Shown here one piece after another: positions 63,618 through 64,000 of a DNA stretch of 64,000 bases (within the stretch, counting starts at the first letter, position 1; each line of letters begins with the position of its first letter). Made by a program: the position numbers and the translations under genes. Source of the DNA: Merdibacter massiliensis (GTDB lineage: Bacteria; Bacillota_I; Bacilli_A; Erysipelotrichales; Erysipelotrichaceae); the NCBI RefSeq assembly GCF_900155395.1, contig NZ_LT699711.1, positions 1 through 64,000 on the forward strand, given 5' to 3'. The notes beneath the pieces were generated by a model. That model was not told where the DNA came from. It saw only the letters and a program-made list of their open reading frames with translations, and made no database searches.

Positions 63618-64000
63618 TCAATGTGCGTTGAATACGGCTTTGGACAGGCTGCCGGTCTTGAACAGCGTAAAGCAAAGCAGCACGGTGTAGCCCACGCAGC
63701 TCCAGATTGCCATGATGATGTCCTCCTCGGTGGCGATGTTCTGCACCAGCACGGCGTAGATCGCCACGCAGACGATAATCAAAAACGCCTGGAAGCCCAG
63801 GGCCAGCAGGCTGCGCAGGTAGTTCTGGCCCATGCCGCCCCATTCCTTGCCCATCATGGTCGCCATCGGGATGGGGGCCACCGACGTGACAAGGTAAATT
63901 TCGATCGTACGGCCATAAATCACGATGAAAATGCAGATATACAGCGCCCACATGGTAATGCCGATAAAGAGCGACTGGAACCACAGGCCGAACAGCGGCC
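63618..64000 (-). CDS. VirB6/TrbL-like channel protein, C-terminal part
   Basis: The frame runs off the right edge. Visible are ~127 residues with three or four membrane segments: WFQSLFIGITMWALYICIF, QNYLRSLLALGFQAFLIIV and IIMAIWSCVGYTVLLCF. The segment IYLVTSVAPIPMATMMGKEWGGMG is typical of the polytopic VirB6-like protein of Tn1549-type transfer modules. It forms part of the inner-membrane channel. Start lies outside the window. Confidence 0.82.
   Translation of the reverse strand, partial: PLFGLWFQSLFIGITMWALYICIFIVIYGRTIEIYLVTSVAPIPMATMMGKEWGGMGQNYLRSLLALGFQAFLIIVCVAIYAVLVQNIATEEDIIMAIWSCVGYTVLLCFTLFKTGSLSKAVFNAH

Overview
The window is a mosaic of nested mobile DNA in a low-GC Bacillota gut-type anaerobe. 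An Erysipelotrichales-like host is my guess from the AT-rich gene style; nothing in the window proves it. Three blocks differ sharply in base composition. (1) Positions 1-13.5 kb hold one arm of a Tn1549/CTn-type conjugative element (ICE A), moderately GC-rich. (2) Positions 13.5-27.4 kb are very AT-rich and look like chromosome or an island: membrane-bound XRE regulators, a fused XRE-DUF3990 toxin candidate, two DUF4143 ATPases, a broken AlbA_2-type ATPase gene and a TOTE-type primase-helicase. (3) Positions 27.5-64 kb start with two sister tyrosine integrases separated by an IS1182-type insertion and continue as a second, GC-rich Tn1549-like element (ICE B) that runs off the right edge.

ICE A. 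On the minus strand the backbone reads Cys-rich protein, RepA-like initiator, PcfB, VirD4, Maff2. Both virD4 and maff2 are interrupted. virD4 is split by a complete ~7.6 kb integrative mobilizable element (serine recombinase, TnpW, small protein, RlmA-type 23S rRNA methyltransferase, DUF3847 protein, MobQ relaxase, primase-helicase), flanked by CCAT direct repeats. The IME carries an IncQ-like oriT (TAAGTGCGCCCT). Its methyltransferase gene has its own promoter, an 8-residue leader peptide MVTFMRLR and mutually exclusive hairpins, the layout of a macrolide-inducible resistance gene. maff2 is cut by the end of another element, whose terminal gene starts as an Lsa-type ABC-F resistance gene behind a textbook attenuator. 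ICE A ends in a 5'-truncated serine recombinase that abuts half of an XRE-SdpI-like gene, so ICE A probably sits in that gene.

ICE B. Its left arm has integrase, excisionase, sigma-like regulator, a bacitracin-resistance cassette (bcrR-bcrA-bcrB-bcrD, with two GACA-N7-TGTC operators), small regulators, a MobP relaxase, an AbiE toxin-antitoxin operon with a third zinc-ribbon gene, CD1845-type protein and MobC. Next come a DUF3849 protein, a giant SNF2/methylase gene (frameshifted, with tnpV nested out of frame), a transfer-assisting protein, a CHC2 primase-ArdC fusion, topoisomerase III and a free-standing VirD4-like helical protein. The transfer apparatus (CD1107, DUF4315, CD1108 CHAP hydrolase, VirB4, PrgI, VirB6) completes the window. 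The IS1182 copy lies 26 bp from the end of the ICE B integrase gene, so the normal attachment end there is displaced or lost.

Together the genes give a stack of antibiotic resistances (pleuromutilin/lincosamide/streptogramin A type, macrolide type, bacitracin) on parasites of conjugative elements, beside an AT-rich defence-like region. All functions are inferred from motifs and remembered family architecture; no database search was possible.
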